A stretch of DNA of 64,000 nt, taken from positions 62,001-126,000 of the forward strand of contig NZ_FWXR01000003.1 in the NCBI RefSeq assembly GCF_900176465.1, given 5' to 3'. Below are positions 38,219 to 47,836 of the stretch, in pieces. This DNA comes from Fulvimarina manganoxydans (GTDB lineage: Bacteria; Pseudomonadota; Alphaproteobacteria; Rhizobiales; Rhizobiaceae). The number at the start of each line of letters is the position of its first letter. Within the stretch, counting starts at the first letter, position 1. The notes below the pieces were generated by a model. It was not told where the DNA came from. It made no database searches and worked only from the letters and a program-made list of their open reading frames with translations. The translations under genes were made by a program, and so were the position numbers.

Positions 38219-39436
38219 TCAGACCTGAGCCATTTTCCGCTGCAGGTTCTCATCGACCTTGTCGAGGAAGCCGGTCGTCGAGAGCCAAGGCTGATCAGGA
38301 CCGATCAGAAGCGCCAGATCCTTGGTCATGAAGCCGCTTTCGACGGTCGACACGCAGACCGCTTCCAGCGTGTCGGCGAAGGTCTTGAGATCGTCATTGC
38401 CGTCGAGCTTAGCGCGATGGGCAAGGCCACGCGTCCAGGCGAAGATCGAGGCGATCGAGTTGGTCGAGGTCTGCTCGCCTTTCTGATGCTGGCGATAGTG
38501 ACGGGTGACGGTGCCGTGGGCCGCTTCCGCCTCGACCGTCTGACCATCCGGCGTCATCAGGACGGAGGTCATCAGGCCGAGCGAGCCGAAGCCCTGTGCG
38601 ACCGTATCCGACTGAACGTCGCCGTCATAGTTCTTACAGGCCCAGACGTAGCCGCCGGACCATTTCAGGTTCGAAGCGACCATGTCGTCGATCAGACGGT
38701 GCTCATAGGTGATCTTCTTCGCCTTAAACTGGTCGGCGAACTCGCTTTCGTAGATCTCCTGGAAGATATCCTTGAAGCGGCCGTCATAGACCTTCATGAT
38801 GGTGTTCTTGGTCGAGAGATAGACCGGATAGCCGCGCTGCAGGCCGTAATTCAGCGAGGCGCGGGCGAAATCCTTGATCGACTCGTCGAGATTATACATC
38901 GCCATGGCGACGCCCGAGGACGGGGCGTCATAGACCTCGTGCTCGATCGTCTCGCCGTCTTCGCCGACGAATTTGATCGTCAGCTTGCCCTTGCCAGGGA
39001 ACTTGAAGTCCGTCGCGCGATACTGGTCGCCGAAGGCATGGCGGCCGACGATGACCGGCTTCGTCCAGCCCGGAACGAGACGGGGCACGTTCTTGCAGAT
39101 GATCGGCTCACGGAAGATGACGCCACCGAGAATGTTGCGGATCGTGCCGTTCGGCGAGCGCCACATCTTCTTGAGGCCGAATTCCTCGACCCGGGCTTCG
39201 TCCGGCGTGATCGTAGCGCATTTCACACCGACGCCGTGGCGCTTGATGGCATTGGCTGCATCGACCGTGACCTGATCATCGGTCGCGTCGCGATGCTCCA
39301 TGCCAAGGTCGTAATATTCGAGGTCGATGTCGAGATAGGGATGGATCAGCTTTTCCTTGATGAATTGCCAGATAATCCTCGTCATCTCGTCGCCGTCGAG
39401 CTCGACCACCGGGTTCTCGACCTTGATTTTTGCCAT
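38219..39436 (-). CDS. icd: NADP-dependent isocitrate dehydrogenase
   Basis: A 405-aa TCA-cycle enzyme that converts isocitrate to 2-oxoglutarate with NADPH formation. It starts [20 protein letters not shown] and has the dimeric type II family signatures [20 protein letters not shown] and [20 protein letters not shown]. The frame extends to 39637, but the conserved N-terminus fixes the ATG at 39436. AAGGAAGGCACCG precedes it. It diverges from the carboxylesterase gene at 39565. Confidence 0.97.
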   Translation of the reverse strand: MAKIKVENPVVELDGDEMTRIIWQFIKEKLIHPYLDIDLEYYDLGMEHRDATDDQVTVDAANAIKRHGVGVKCATITPDEARVEEFGLKKMWRSPNGTIRNILGGVIFREPIICKNVPRLVPGWTKPVIVGRHAFGDQYRATDFKFPGKGKLTIKFVGEDGETIEHEVYDAPSSGVAMAMYNLDESIKDFARASLNYGLQRGYPVYLSTKNTIMKVYDGRFKDIFQEIYESEFADQFKAKKITYEHRLIDDMVASNLKWSGGYVWACKNYDGDVQSDTVAQGFGSLGLMTSVLMTPDGQTVEAEAAHGTVTRHYRQHQKGEQTSTNSIASIFAWTRGLAHRAKLDGNDDLKTFADTLEAVCVSTVESGFMTKDLALLIGPDQPWLSTTGFLDKVDENLQRKMAQV

Positions 39437-39564
39437 CGGTGCCTTCCTTGGATCGTTGCATGGTGACCGTTGGGCCACCTGGCTTTGGAGATTTGAGCAT
39501 CTCCGCCTCAGCGCGCCTATATCACTGCAATGCACTGACGAAAAGCGAAGGACCGGACGGCGAC

Positions 39565-41103
39565 ATGCGACCATGGCCCCAATTTGATGGTTTGGACCGC
39601 GCAGTGGGGGAGAGGCGCAGAACCAGTGGACAGACATTCGAGGTGGAAGCGGCCTGTGGCCCGGTTCTCGGACGGTGGCGGGCGGGCGTCCTCGAATTTC
39701 TCGGGATTCCCTATGCGGAAGCGCCTGTCGGCCCGCTTCGCTTCGCGGCGCCCGTGAGGAAGCGCCGTTTCGAGACGGTTTTCGCGGCCCTGGAATACGG
39801 TGATGCCGCGCCGCAGCAGAGCCCTCTGCCGCAATCTCTTGGGCGGCTGTTCGGCATGGCGACCAGCCAGAGCGAAAAATGTCTCAATCTCAATGTCTGG
39901 ACGCCGGGCACCGAAGGAAAACGCCCCGTCCTCGTCTTCGTGCATGGCGGCGCTTTCGTCATCGGATCGGGCGCCCAATATCCGGGCGGTGATCTGGCGA
40001 GGCGCGGGGATTGCGTCATTGTCACGATCAATTATCGGCTCGGCCTTGCCGGCTTCAATGGCTTTCCTGAATTGTTTCCGGGCGATGAGCGTTTTGCGGC
40101 CAATCCCGGGCTCCTCGATCAAAGATGCGCGCTGCGCTGGGTGCAGGACAATATCGAGGCTTTCGGCGGTGATCCGGGGCAGGTGACGCTGGCGGGCGAG
40201 TCGGCGGGGGCGGCGTCGGTCGCGTTCCACCTCGTCGCCGAGGACTCCAAACCGCTTTTCCACCAGGCGATCCTGCAATCAGGCGGTCTCAACCTCTTCT
40301 ATCCGCGTGATCATGCTGGCTCTTTGGCGGCGCGCGTGGCCAAGGCCTTGGGCGCTTCTGGCGATCCGGACCGCTTGTTCGACGTTTCGGCTCTCAGGCT
40401 CGCCTCCAGTCTCGATGATGTGGAAGGAGAAAAACTTGGCGTTGTCGCGCGACCTTACGTGGACGGGGTCGATATCCCGGACCGGCCGCTCGGCGAAATT
40501 CTGACGCTGATCAAGCCATGTCCAACCATGATCGGGACCAACCGCGACGAACTCGCCTTCTTCATCGATCTGCCGCTGTTTCCCTTCGAATGGTCGAAGC
40601 CGGCAATGGAAGCTTATGTAACCTGGGTTTCCGATGCCGATCAGGCTCGCACGATCAGTGATCTCTACCAGGACGATCATGACGGGCTCATCGGCTTCGG
40701 CACGGATCTATTGTTCCGAATGCCGGCGATCCATGCTGCCGATTTTCAGGCAAGCCAAGCCAGCACGTTCATGTACCGGCTCGACTGGAAGGCGAAAGGT
40801 CTTCTCGCCCGGCAAGGCGCGACCCATTCGGTCGATCTGCCGCTGCTCTTCGAGGACTTTCTCAAGCCGTTTCGCAGCGTCTATCTCGGCGTGATGCCCG
40901 ATCATCGAAGGCAGGCGCTCGCTCTGCGCATGCGCGATCACTGGCTGTCCTTCGTCCGCGAGGGGCGACCGGGCGTCGATTGGCCGGCCTATGAGACAGG
41001 GCGCCGCGAGACGATGATCTTCGATCTTGAGGACAGGGTGATGCACGATCCCGAAAGGGTTCATCGCATCGTCTGGAAGGGCATCGACGGCTGGACCTAT
41101 TAA
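39565..41103 (+). CDS. Type-B carboxylesterase/lipase family protein
   Basis: A 512-aa alpha/beta hydrolase. It shows [33 protein letters not shown], the oxyanion-hole region [13 protein letters not shown], and the nucleophile elbow [17 protein letters not shown] with the catalytic Ser. The acid and His should lie in [10 protein letters not shown] and [13 protein letters not shown]. No signal peptide is seen, so it is probably cytoplasmic. Substrates cannot be deduced. The start at 39565 is the ATG nearest the conserved N-terminus. The frame is open back to 39430 inside icd. Confidence 0.9.
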   Translation: MRPWPQFDGLDRAVGERRRTSGQTFEVEAACGPVLGRWRAGVLEFLGIPYAEAPVGPLRFAAPVRKRRFETVFAALEYGDAAPQQSPLPQSLGRLFGMATSQSEKCLNLNVWTPGTEGKRPVLVFVHGGAFVIGSGAQYPGGDLARRGDCVIVTINYRLGLAGFNGFPELFPGDERFAANPGLLDQRCALRWVQDNIEAFGGDPGQVTLAGESAGAASVAFHLVAEDSKPLFHQAILQSGGLNLFYPRDHAGSLAARVAKALGASGDPDRLFDVSALRLASSLDDVEGEKLGVVARPYVDGVDIPDRPLGEILTLIKPCPTMIGTNRDELAFFIDLPLFPFEWSKPAMEAYVTWVSDADQARTISDLYQDDHDGLIGFGTDLLFRMPAIHAADFQASQASTFMYRLDWKAKGLLARQGATHSVDLPLLFEDFLKPFRSVYLGVMPDHRRQALALRMRDHWLSFVREGRPGVDWPAYETGRRETMIFDLEDRVMHDPERVHRIVWKGIDGWTY

Positions 41104-41182
41104 AGCGTAACGCGAAGACTTTGCATGACTCTTTCGGGCACATCAGGCAGCAAATCAAAGATTTGAGGGAATAACGATCCCG
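41101..41182. repeat. Intergenic repeat shared with 45004-45085, copy 1
   Basis: It begins at the carboxylesterase stop codon with TAAAGCGTAACGCGAA and ends with CAAAGATTTGAGGGAATAACGATCCCG-type sequence (41156-41182). The last 27 bases match copy 2 at all but about three positions, and the first part also resembles it. It looks like a dispersed rhizobial-type intergenic element. Confidence 0.6.
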
Positions 41183-41298
41183 ACTGATCCCGTTTCGCTC
41201 AGCGCGATGCGCAAGGCGTTCTCCCCGTTTGATCCGTATCAAAGTGGAGACGCGCCGAAGGGCTAGGCTCCGGTCATCTCAGGAGAAGAGGATCAGCC

Positions 41299-42372
41299 AT
41301 GACCCATATGATGAAAGCCGCCATCGTCCACGAATTCGGTCGACCTCTTTCGATCGAAGAAGTGCCGATTCCCCAGCCCGGTCCGGGCGAGGTTCTGGTC
41401 AAGGTCGCGGCATGCGGCGTTTGCCACACCGATCTTCACGCTGCCGCAGGCGACTGGCCGGTCAAACCGACGCTGCCCTTTATCCCAGGCCACGAGGTGG
41501 TCGGCACGGTGGCGGCTCTTGGAGCGGGCGTCTCCGACTTGCGCATCGGCGAGCCGGTCGGCGTTCCTTGGCTGCACGATGCGTGCCGGGCGTGCGAGCA
41601 TTGCGAGACCGGCTGGGAAACGCTCTGCGAAAACCAACATAATACCGGCTACAGCGTGAATGGCGGTTTCGCCGAATATGTGATCGCATCGGCGCCCTTT
41701 GCGGCGCGCCTTCCCGCAGGCGTTGACTTCGCCGAAATCGCGCCGATTCTCTGCGCCGGTGTCACCACGTACAAGGGTCTGAAGGAGACGGAGGCAAGAC
41801 CTGGCGAATGGGTGGCGATTTCCGGGATCGGCGGCCTTGGCCATGTCGGCATTCAATATGCCAAGGCGATGGGGCTTAATGTCGTCGCGCTCGATATCAC
41901 GCCGGACAAACTCGATCTGGCGCGGCGCGACGGGGCCGATATCGCCATCGATGCGTGTGCATCGGACGCGATCCAGCAGGTTCTCGACGTAACGTCCGGC
42001 GGTGCCCATGGCATCCTCGTCACAGCGGTCTCTGTGCCGGCCTTTGCCCAGGTTCTCCAGATGGTGCGCCGACGGGGGACGATCAGCCTGGTCGGTCTGC
42101 CGGCGGGCGAGTTCCCGACGCCGATCTTCGATGTCGTTCTGAAACGAATCACAGTGCGAGGCTCGATCGTCGGTACACGCCGCGACCTCGACGAGGCCGT
42201 GGCCTTCGCGGCTCAGGGCAAAGTGAAGAGTTCGGTGAAAACGGCGCCGCTCGAAGAGATTAATCACATTTTCGAGGATATGAAGGCGGGCAAGATCGAA
42301 GGGCGAATGGTTCTCGATATCGATCTCGCAGGTATGGGCCGTTCCACGCAGGATGTCGCTCAGGCCGCCTGA
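41299..42372 (+). CDS. adhP: Zinc-dependent alcohol dehydrogenase (AdhP type)
   Basis: A 357-aa medium-chain dehydrogenase. The catalytic zinc site is in AACGVCHTDLHAAAG and FIPGHEVVGTV. The structural zinc cysteines are in HDACRACEHCETGWETLC. The NAD-binding loop is SGIGGLGHVGIQYA, followed by VVALDITPDK, where the Asp favours NAD over NADP. It oxidises primary alcohols or reduces aldehydes. GAGGA lies before the ATG. An ATG at residue 4 or 5 could also serve. Confidence 0.93.
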   Translation: MTHMMKAAIVHEFGRPLSIEEVPIPQPGPGEVLVKVAACGVCHTDLHAAAGDWPVKPTLPFIPGHEVVGTVAALGAGVSDLRIGEPVGVPWLHDACRACEHCETGWETLCENQHNTGYSVNGGFAEYVIASAPFAARLPAGVDFAEIAPILCAGVTTYKGLKETEARPGEWVAISGIGGLGHVGIQYAKAMGLNVVALDITPDKLDLARRDGADIAIDACASDAIQQVLDVTSGGAHGILVTAVSVPAFAQVLQMVRRRGTISLVGLPAGEFPTPIFDVVLKRITVRGSIVGTRRDLDEAVAFAAQGKVKSSVKTAPLEEINHIFEDMKAGKIEGRMVLDIDLAGMGRSTQDVAQAA

Positions 42373-42653
42373 CATCGGGAAACCGGCTCACAAAGCCTCG
42401 ATCGTTGATCCGTCGTCCGTTCTGGGGGAAGCGGTTGGAGGAAGCGCGCAGCGGACTTGCCTCCCATCCTCTCCCCGCACTAGACAGGAACGCGAATGGT
42501 CTCGTCGCCTCAGAAGGCGGGATGCCGTATGCCTCGTCGATCTCTTGCGCTTTTTGCGAGCCGAGGATCGAGACGAGAGCGATCAGACTTTGAAAACCCG
42601 ACAGCTGCGAGCCGTTTTGGTCTTTGGCTCGCCGCCGTCTTCAGTGAGCCAGA

Positions 42654-43421
42654 GTGTCCGAAACCGTGCGCCAAACCTCGACCCGTCCACCGGCCATCAT
42701 TCTGGTCGAACCTCAGATGGGCGAGAATATCGGCATGGTCGCTCGGGCCATGGCCAATTTCGGCCTGATCGATCTGCGTCTCGTCAAGCCGCGGGATGGC
42801 TGGCCCAACGAGAAGGCCCGCGCAACCGCGAGCCGGGCGGATCACGTTCTGGATGCCGCACGCGTCTTCGAGACGCTTAAGGAGGCGCTGGCCGATCTCA
42901 GCCTCGTCTATGCGACGACGGCGCGCGCCCGTGACAGTTTCAAACCCGTGCGAGGGCCCGAAGAGGCGGCCGAGCGGTTGGTCTTGCATGGGGCGGGGGA
43001 TTTGAGCTCCGGCATCTTGTTCGGCCGTGAGAAATACGGCCTCGAAAACGAGGAGGTCGGCCTTGCCGACGAGATCGTGACCTTTCCGGTCGATCCGAGT
43101 TTTGCCTCACTGAATATCGCGCAGGCAGTCCTTCTGATGAGCTATGCTTGGCGAAATGCAAGCCAACCGGGGCGAGCACCGCGCTTTGCCGCGCCAGAGG
43201 CGCCTCCCGCATCGAAGGCCGATCTTTACCGCATGTTCGAGCATCTGGAGGGCGCGCTCGACGAGCGCAACTACTTCTTTCCCCCCGAAAAGCGGGAGGT
43301 CCTCGTCCAGAATCTGCGCACCATGTTGACGAAGGCTCAGTTCACCGAGCCGGAAGTGCGCACCTTGCGGGGCGTCCTTCGATCGTTGGAACGCCCGGCT
43401 TTTCGTAAAGACGAGGGATGA
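42654..43421 (+). CDS. trmJ: TrmJ-like tRNA/rRNA methyltransferase (SpoU family)
   Basis: A 255-aa SPOUT enzyme. Motif 1 is [20 protein letters not shown]. Motif 2 is [20 protein letters not shown]. Motif 3 is [19 protein letters not shown]. The C-terminal extension (about 165-255) is typical of TrmJ, which 2'-O-methylates position 32 of tRNAs. The start is a GTG. The stop overlaps the murI start (ATGA), so translation of the two is coupled. Other RNA targets are possible. Confidence 0.87.
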   Translation: MSETVRQTSTRPPAIILVEPQMGENIGMVARAMANFGLIDLRLVKPRDGWPNEKARATASRADHVLDAARVFETLKEALADLSLVYATTARARDSFKPVRGPEEAAERLVLHGAGDLSSGILFGREKYGLENEEVGLADEIVTFPVDPSFASLNIAQAVLLMSYAWRNASQPGRAPRFAAPEAPPASKADLYRMFEHLEGALDERNYFFPPEKREVLVQNLRTMLTKAQFTEPEVRTLRGVLRSLERPAFRKDEG

Positions 43422-44215
43422 GCGAGGTGCGGGGCCCCCAACCGATCCTCATTCTCGATAGCGGGGTGGGCGGTTTGACCGTTCTGCGGGAGGCGCGGGT
43501 TCTCATGCCCGATCGTCGCTTCGTCTATGTGGCGGACGATGCCGGCTTTCCTTATGGCGGCTGGGAGGAGGACGCGCTGCGCGAGCGGCTCGTCTCGCTG
43601 TTCGGCCGTTTGATCGAGGATCACGATCCGCTCGCTTGCGTCATCGCCTGCAACACCGCCTCGACGCTCGCCCTCGACGCGCTTCGCGCGGCCTATCCAA
43701 AGATGCGCTTCGTCGGCACCGTGCCGGCAATCAAGCCGGCGGCCGAGCGTACCCGCTCAGGACTTGTCACGGTTCTGGCGACACCTGGAACGGTGAAGCG
43801 GCAATATACGCGCGATCTCATCGTCCAATGGGCCTCGAAATGTGAGGTCGAGCTTGTGGGCAGTGTCGCTCTCGCGGGGCTCGCCGAGACCTATATGCGT
43901 GAGGGCTTCGTCGACGAGGGCAGGGTGCTGGCCGAAATCGCGCCCTGCTTCATCGAGCGAGATGGGCGGCGGACCGACATCGTCGTTCTCGCCTGCACGC
44001 ATTATCCGTTCCTGGTGAACCGCATGCGCAAGCTCGCGCCCTGGCCGGTCGATTGGCTGGATCCGGCCGAAGCGATCGCCCGCCAAACGATGCGCGTCGT
44101 TGGCGAGGAGGGCGAGCGCTCGATGGACTGGGGGTTCGATCCGGCGATCTTCACCTCCGGCGCGGCCGACCAGGCGAGCCGCCGCATCGTTCATGGATTC
44201 GGCCTCACAACCTAG
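43418..44215 (+). CDS. murI: Glutamate racemase
   Basis: A 265-aa enzyme that supplies D-glutamate for peptidoglycan. Its two catalytic cysteines are in [15 protein letters not shown] and [13 protein letters not shown]. The N-terminal motif is [17 protein letters not shown]. It overlaps trmJ by four bases. Its TAG stop is followed at once by copy C of the palindromic repeat, and the next gene (Lrp family) is convergent. Confidence 0.94.
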   Translation: MSEVRGPQPILILDSGVGGLTVLREARVLMPDRRFVYVADDAGFPYGGWEEDALRERLVSLFGRLIEDHDPLACVIACNTASTLALDALRAAYPKMRFVGTVPAIKPAAERTRSGLVTVLATPGTVKRQYTRDLIVQWASKCEVELVGSVALAGLAETYMREGFVDEGRVLAEIAPCFIERDGRRTDIVVLACTHYPFLVNRMRKLAPWPVDWLDPAEAIARQTMRVVGEEGERSMDWGFDPAIFTSGAADQASRRIVHGFGLTT

Positions 44216-44321
44216 TGATACGAAATCCGTTTGATCGCTTCGCGATGACGGATTTCAACACGCTCAGGCGCCGCGCAGGCCTTGATACGGCATCGGCCTG
44301 ATCAGCCGGACGCCGTATGAG
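44216..44321. repeat. Convergent-gene palindromic repeat, copy C
   Basis: A 106-bp copy that starts TGATAC right after the murI stop and ends GTATGAG. Hairpin 1 is GAAATCCGT...ACGGATTTC. The second hairpin has arms ATACGGC/GCCGTAT instead of the ATACGGG/CCCGTAT of copy B. The pair therefore changed together and pairing is kept. It separates murI from the convergent Lrp-family gene. Confidence 0.85.
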
Positions 44322-44330
44322 CCCAAGCGG

Positions 44331-44816
44331 TCAGACGTCCCGCGGTTCCTTGTCGAGGATCATGTAATCGAGTGGCAGTTCCGTCGTCGATTTGATCTGC
44401 TCCATGGCAAAGGCCGAGGAGACGTCGCGAATCTCGATCTTTTCGATGAGCCGCTTATAGAAGGCGTCATAGGCCGCGATATCGGGCACGACGACGCGCA
44501 AAAGATAATCCACGTCACCGCTCATGCGGTAGAACTCGACCACCTCGGGGAAGGTCCCGACGACTTCGGAGAATCGTCTCAGCCATTCGGTGGAATGGGA
44601 ATTGGTACGGATCGAAACGAAGACGGTGACGCGCGTATTGACCTTTTGCGGGTCGAGGACGGCGACGCGGCGTTTGATGACGCCTTCCTCTTCCAGCTTC
44701 TGGATGCGCCGCCAGCAAGGCGTGGTCGACAGCCCAACGCGCTTAGCGATGTCGGCGACTGCGAGTGTCGCGTCTTCCTGAAGGAGGCGGAGGATCTTCT
44801 TGTCGAGACGGTCCAT
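44331..44816 (-). CDS. Lrp/AsnC family transcriptional regulator
   Basis: A 161-aa protein with an N-terminal winged HTH (MDRLDKKILRLLQEDATLAV, then RVGLSTTPCWRRIQKLEEEG) and a C-terminal ligand-binding RAM domain (VPDIAAYDAFYKRLIEKIEI). This is the usual length for the family. Such proteins bind amino acids and control metabolism or transport genes. The regulated genes cannot be told from context. The frame is open to 45137, but the conserved N-terminus sets the ATG at 44816. Confidence 0.93.
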   Translation of the reverse strand: MDRLDKKILRLLQEDATLAVADIAKRVGLSTTPCWRRIQKLEEEGVIKRRVAVLDPQKVNTRVTVFVSIRTNSHSTEWLRRFSEVVGTFPEVVEFYRMSGDVDYLLRVVVPDIAAYDAFYKRLIEKIEIRDVSSAFAMEQIKSTTELPLDYMILDKEPRDV

Positions 44817-45003
44817 GAACCCAAGTCGTCGCCCGAGACCAGACAAGGCCTTTGGCCTTTGGGTCCCGATGGCGCTCCCATCTTGCGATATGCGTTTGCG
44901 GATTACCTCCGCCTTCGACGAAGCGGATGCGGAAGGCTGAACGCCCACGGCGCAACGGATACAGAAACGCGGCTCGATCCGATAGGGGCAGCCGCGTTTC
45001 TTC

Positions 45004-45085
45004 AGAGCATGACGCGAAAAGATCGCGCGCCTGCCTGGATTGTATCCTCCGTTAAAACAAAGACTTGAGCGGAATAACGATCCCG
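45004..45085. repeat. Intergenic repeat shared with 41101-41182, copy 2
   Basis: It starts AGAGCATGACGCGAAAAG and ends CAAAGACTTGAGCGGAATAACGATCCCG-type sequence (45058-45085). That is 25 of 28 positions shared with copy 1 when one base is gapped. It lies in the 507-bp stretch between the Lrp gene and the diguanylate cyclase remnant, where no gene can be supported. Confidence 0.6.
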
Positions 45086-45164
45086 GCATTGGGGTCATGA
45101 CAGTCTTTTCAGACGGCATATATCGAGGGCTCGGCACTCCAAGGTTAGGCCTTGGCTTTCATCG

Positions 45165-45204
45165 CGCACTGGATTTTCGGTCCCCGTACCGAGAATCCAG
45201 TGCG
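45165..45204. repeat. Long palindromic hairpin element
   Basis: The arms CGCACTGGATTTTCGGT and ACCGAGAATCCAGTGCG pair over 17 positions with one wobble, around a CCCCGT loop. No T run follows, so it is not a simple terminator. A related, shorter hairpin lies 65 bases downstream. Confidence 0.8.
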
Positions 45205-45269
45205 GCGCTTAACCTGCTGGAATATCTGCGAATTTGATTCTGAACCGCTTTTAATGGCGCCCAGCCTGG

Positions 45270-45293
45270 ATTTTCGGCCAGGTGGCCGAGAAT
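45270..45293. repeat. Second hairpin with the same core
   Basis: The arms ATTTTCGGCC and GGCCGAGAAT pair over ten positions with one wobble, around an AGGT loop. It is preceded by CTGG. The core (TGGATTTTCGG...CCGAGAAT) is that of the hairpin at 45165-45204, so the two look like members of one palindromic repeat family. Confidence 0.7.
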
Positions 45294-45323
45294 GACGAAG
45301 CGTCGACGGGTTCGACTTTGCGA

Positions 45324-45822
45324 TCACCTCGGCGCCTGCGATCGAGCGCCGTCTCCTTCATCATGGCCATAGCTGTCGTTGATGGATTTGAAATGGTCTA
45401 GATCGAGCACCACAAAGGCGAGTGGGCGGCCGATCCGATCGAAGGCCTGCAGATAGCGATGCACCGCTTCGTCGAAGAACCGTCGATTGTGCAGGCCGGT
45501 TAGGGGGGTCGGTGACCGCAGCGTGTTCCAGATCCTGTGAGCGCTGTTCCAACCTGCCGGTCAGCGATTTCAGTTCGCCCTGCTCTTGGGATTGTCGACG
45601 CATGGCGGGCAGTATCCAGAAGGCGGCAATCGCGAGAGCGGCGAGGGTCGAGAGCCCCGCCACCACGGCCGCCGACATAAGGTCAGCCGTTCGAAAACAG
45701 CTGCCCTGGCGACCAGCGGCTACCCCACGACGACAAGACAAGTCGGTGCCAGTGCCGCAACGCATATGGCGGCGATGGCTAATCTGGTCGACAGGTCTGA
45801 ACGCGCTACGGTCGTCCCAATA
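45324..45822 (-). pseudogene. Diguanylate cyclase (GGDEF) remnant, frameshifted and truncated
   Basis: On the minus strand three consecutive frames read like parts of one protein. The first has a membrane helix STRLAIAAICVAALAPTCLV followed by a TAG stop. The second has a helix VAGLSTLAALAIAAFWIL and a coiled coil ending LEHAAVTDP. The third reads LTGLHNRRFFDEAVHRYLQA and VVLDLDHFKSINDSYGHDEG, the start of a GGDEF domain. The second and third frames are separated by a run of six C (about 45506-45511), where five would restore the frame. The sequence stops just after GHDEGDG, before the GGEEF active-site loop, so no enzyme activity is possible. Confidence 0.85.
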
Positions 45823-45932
45823 CTTTAATGGATCAAAAGGCATTCCAAGTCGTCTCATTTAAGAGAGACATCGTTAAGGACGCATTGATAGGTGGCCAAA
45901 TTTCACTGCCGAGATCAGTCGAGTTTGCCCGC

Positions 45933-46889
45933 CTATCCGCCAATGGGCCAGGGATCAGGCGCTTCGTCACCAGCTGGGGACAGAGTTGTGGAGACGTCCA
46001 AGAATTCGGCCTTTTCCGCGTCCTCGACACGTGTCCAACTCTCATCGAATTGATGACGGAACCAGGTTTCCTGGCGTTTAGCGTATTGGCGCGTTCGGGT
46101 GATCGCCTTTTCTCGTGCTGCCGCAAGATCCAGATTCCCGCGATGGACGTCGACCAGTTCCTTAAAGCCGATCGCTTTGGCTGGACCGCCGTCGAGCGCG
46201 CCGTGCAACTCGTGGAACGCAGCCGCTTGCGCGAGCGCGCCCGCGTCCAGCATGGCGTCGAAGCGCAGTGCAATACGCTGGCGCAGGAGCGCGCGATCCG
46301 GTGTCAGGACGATCTTCAACGAACGCTTTGGATCGACGAGCGGTCGACCCGCGCGCCGTTGAAAGCTGGAAAAGGGCTGCCCTGTCGCCTCGCTGACCTC
46401 GAGCGCACGTGCGATGCGCTGACCGTCGGCGGGGCTGAGACGTTTTGCACTTACCGGATCGAGCCGACCCAGCGTCTCGTGCAGGGCCGCAGGCCCCTCT
46501 TCGGTAAGCCGCTGACGCCATCTGGCGCGCACGTTGCTCGGGACTTCGGGCATTTCGTCGAGTAGTCCGAGCAAGGCCTTGAAATACAGGCCTGTTCCCC
46601 CGCAGAGGATCGGTAGCGATCCTGTTTCTCGGCATTCGTCGAGGATTGGCGTGATCTCGCGCAGGAAGCGACCGGCGGACATCGTCTCCTGCGCCGAAAG
46701 AGTGCCGTAGAGCCGATGGCGTGCCTTGGCCTCGTCCTCTTCTGTCGGGCGGGCAGTCAGAATGGACAGGTCCCGATAGACCTGCAGCGAGTCCACATTG
46801 ATGATCGTGCCGCCATGGCGCTCCGCCAGCCGCAAGGCCAGGTGCGACTTGCCGCTCGCCGTCGGCCCGGCTATCAGGACAACGCTCAT
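45933..46889 (-). CDS. miaA: tRNA dimethylallyltransferase
   Basis: A 318-aa enzyme that adds an isopentenyl group to A37 of tRNAs reading UNN codons. The P-loop is LIAGPTASGKSHLALRLAER. Other motifs are INVDSLQVYRDLSILTARPT and LPILCGGTGLYFKALLGLLD, with TRTRQYAKRQETWFRHQF near the C-terminus. The frame extends far upstream to 47417 inside serB. GGGGAACGG just before the ATG at 46889 fixes the start. It diverges from serB with 37 bases between start codons. Confidence 0.95.
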   Translation of the reverse strand: MSVVLIAGPTASGKSHLALRLAERHGGTIINVDSLQVYRDLSILTARPTEEDEAKARHRLYGTLSAQETMSAGRFLREITPILDECRETGSLPILCGGTGLYFKALLGLLDEMPEVPSNVRARWRQRLTEEGPAALHETLGRLDPVSAKRLSPADGQRIARALEVSEATGQPFSSFQRRAGRPLVDPKRSLKIVLTPDRALLRQRIALRFDAMLDAGALAQAAAFHELHGALDGGPAKAIGFKELVDVHRGNLDLAAAREKAITRTRQYAKRQETWFRHQFDESWTRVEDAEKAEFLDVSTTLSPAGDEAPDPWPIGG

Positions 46890-46926
46890 CCGTTCCCCGT
46901 CTCTCGTCTCCAGCGTGCGATCCCCC

Positions 46927-47817
46927 ATGTTTGTCGCTACCTTGATCGCCGCGCCCGCCGGGCCCGGCCTCGACCGCCAGCTCGTTTCGGACATCGCAGC
47001 GTTGATCGGCGCCGATCTAGGCCAAGCCGACTGGCTGAGTGAAACCCATGCCGTCGATCTCCCGGTTGGCGAAGCGGTTGCCAAGCCCATTGTCGCCAAA
47101 GCCCAGCAGCTTGCCTGGGACAAGCGCGCCGATTTCGTGGTGCAACACGCGGCGGGCCGCCGCAAGTCGGTTCTTCTGGCCGACATGGATTCGACCATGA
47201 TCGAGCAGGAATGCATCGACGAACTGGCGGCGGAGATCGGCATCAAAGAGGCCGTGGCCGGCATCACCGCCCGGGCGATGAACGGCGAGATCGATTTCGA
47301 GCCGGCGCTTCGCGAACGCGTCGCACTGTTGAAAGGCCTCTCCGAAAGTGTCATCGCCAAGGTGATCGACGAGCGTATCACGCTCGCCTCCGGTGGCCCG
47401 ACGCTGATTGCGACCATGCGGGCGAATGGCGCCTATACCGCTCTCGTCTCCGGCGGCTTCACCGCCTTCACGCGCATCATCGCCGCGCGGCTCGGCTTCG
47501 ATGAGAATCGCGCCAATGTGCTTCTGGCCGAGGATGGCGCGCTGACGGGTTTCGTCGCCGAGCCGATTCTCGGCGCCGACGCCAAGGTCACCGCTCTCGA
47601 AGAGGTCTCCGCTGCCCGAGGGCTGAGCCTCTCAAAGACGATCGCGGTCGGTGACGGGGCGAATGATTTGCCGATGCTGCTCAAGGCCGGGTCGGGCGTT
47701 GCCCTGCATGCCAAGCCATCGGTTGCCATCCGTGCGCCCCACCGCGTCGATCACGGCGATCTCACGGCGCTGCTGTATCTTCAAGGCTATCGCCAGAGCG
47801 AATTCGTGCCGGCCTGA
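46927..47817 (+). CDS. serB: Phosphoserine phosphatase
   Basis: A 296-aa HAD-family enzyme for the last step of serine synthesis. Motif I is VLLADMDSTMIEQECIDELA with the nucleophilic Asp. Motif II lies in ALVSGGFTAFT. Motifs III and IV are in IAVGDGANDLPMLLKAGSGV. An N-terminal region of about 75 residues precedes the HAD domain, as in other SerB proteins. The ATG at 46927 is preferred to the upstream ATG at 46798, which lies inside miaA. It is convergent with moaE. Confidence 0.95.
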   Translation: MFVATLIAAPAGPGLDRQLVSDIAALIGADLGQADWLSETHAVDLPVGEAVAKPIVAKAQQLAWDKRADFVVQHAAGRRKSVLLADMDSTMIEQECIDELAAEIGIKEAVAGITARAMNGEIDFEPALRERVALLKGLSESVIAKVIDERITLASGGPTLIATMRANGAYTALVSGGFTAFTRIIAARLGFDENRANVLLAEDGALTGFVAEPILGADAKVTALEEVSAARGLSLSKTIAVGDGANDLPMLLKAGSGVALHAKPSVAIRAPHRVDHGDLTALLYLQGYRQSEFVPA

Positions 47818-47836
47818 TTGGGCTTGAGATCATCAG

